Assembly (NCBI GenBank): GCA_900553645.1
Contig: USEE01000111.1
Location: forward strand, 1-5,711
Source of the DNA: an uncultured Eubacteriales bacterium
GTDB lineage: Bacteria; Bacillota_A; Clostridia; Christensenellales; Aristaeellaceae
Reading direction: 5' to 3'
Length of the DNA stretch: 5,711 bases
This document shows positions 5,539 through 5,711 of the stretch, piece after piece; positions within the stretch are counted from its first letter, which is position 1; each line of letters opens with the position of its first letter. Under the pieces are notes generated by a model. It saw only the letters and a list, made by a program, of their open reading frames with translations, had not been told where the DNA came from and searched no databases. Position numbers and translations under genes: made by a program.

Positions 5539-5711
5539 ATGCAGCAGGAATATCTGCAAATCGGCGAAATCGTGCGTCCGCAGGGCATCCGCGGCGAGGT
5601 GAAACTGCGCGCAATGACGGAGGACATGAGCCGATACGCGCGGCTGGAAAGCGTCTTTTTGAAGAAAGGCGGACGGCTTGAGGAAAAGAAAGTGCTCAAG
5701 GGCCGCAGTTA
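5539..5711 (+). CDS. rimM: Ribosome maturation factor RimM, N-terminal fragment
   Basis: This is the first 57 codons (plus 2 bases) of rimM; the frame is still open at the window end. RimM binds S19 and assists maturation of the 30S head region and 16S rRNA processing. The start ATG at 5539 has AGGAGG (5528-5533) 5 bases upstream. The N-terminal beta-barrel signature is plain: YLQIGEIVRPQGIRGEVKLR (residues 5-24), followed by AMTEDMSRYARLESVFL. The full family length is about 165-175 residues, so roughly a third is present. The partner PRC-barrel domain is outside the window. trmD and rplS would be expected next from conserved gene order. Confidence 0.95.
   Translation, partial: MQQEYLQIGEIVRPQGIRGEVKLRAMTEDMSRYARLESVFLKKGGRLEEKKVLKGRS

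Noticed and set aside
5445..5681. Plus-strand open frame of 78 codons overlapping the khpA end and rimM start.
   Set aside because: It is out of frame with rimM, which has a clear ribosome binding site and family signature; the frame crosses the hairpin and has no recognisable content.
1..5711. Search for mobile elements, CRISPR arrays, tRNA, rRNA or SRP RNA.
   Set aside because: No regularly spaced repeats, transposase motifs, integrase, cloverleaf or SRP RNA-like sequence was seen on either strand. The window is ordinary core operon sequence apart from the points listed.

Overview
The window is one co-oriented (+ strand) stretch of bacterial core chromosome carrying the chromosome-organisation, protein-targeting and ribosome-biogenesis cluster of Firmicutes. 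The order is smc (3' end only), ftsY, an unrecognised membrane protein gene, ylxM, ffh, rpsP, khpA and rimM (5' end only). This matches the Bacillus/Clostridia order smc-ftsY-ylxM-ffh-rpsP-khpA(ylqC)-rimM, with one extra gene between ftsY and ylxM and no ylqD between khpA and rimM. Strong AGGAGG-type ribosome binding sites and a consensus sigma-A promoter also fit a Firmicute. The fairly GC-rich coding sequence and heavy use of the Ile codon AUA suggest a GC-rich member of Clostridia. That placement is inference; no marker here fixes a genus.

Layout: 1-522 is the SMC C-terminal ATPase half. Positions 523-690 form a spacer with a long-range inverted repeat and a short repeated hairpin motif. 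FtsY (691-1614) is followed, with a 1-base TAATG overlap, by a 430-residue protein (1614-2906). That protein has charged disordered tails, a probable beta-rich middle and a two-helix membrane hairpin. Positions 2907-3148 hold no gene but end in a consensus promoter (TTGACA, 16-base spacer, TATAAT) whose predicted transcript begins with a perfect 7-bp hairpin. YlxM (3149-3517) and Ffh (3560-4885) follow. An 86-base rpsP leader then has two hairpins that compete with a third pairing. RpsP (4972-5214) and KhpA (5216-5461) are 1 base apart. A perfect 10-bp hairpin lies before rimM (5539 to the window end).

How the genes fit together: Ffh and FtsY are the paired GTPases of co-translational targeting to the Sec translocon, and YlxM is a helix-turn-helix partner of the SRP system. 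S16, KhpA and RimM act in 30S assembly and RNA binding. There is no sign of mobile elements, CRISPR, phage or tRNA/rRNA genes. The most unusual item is the membrane protein gene coupled to ftsY. Next are the structured RNA leaders at several gene junctions and the AUA codon usage.
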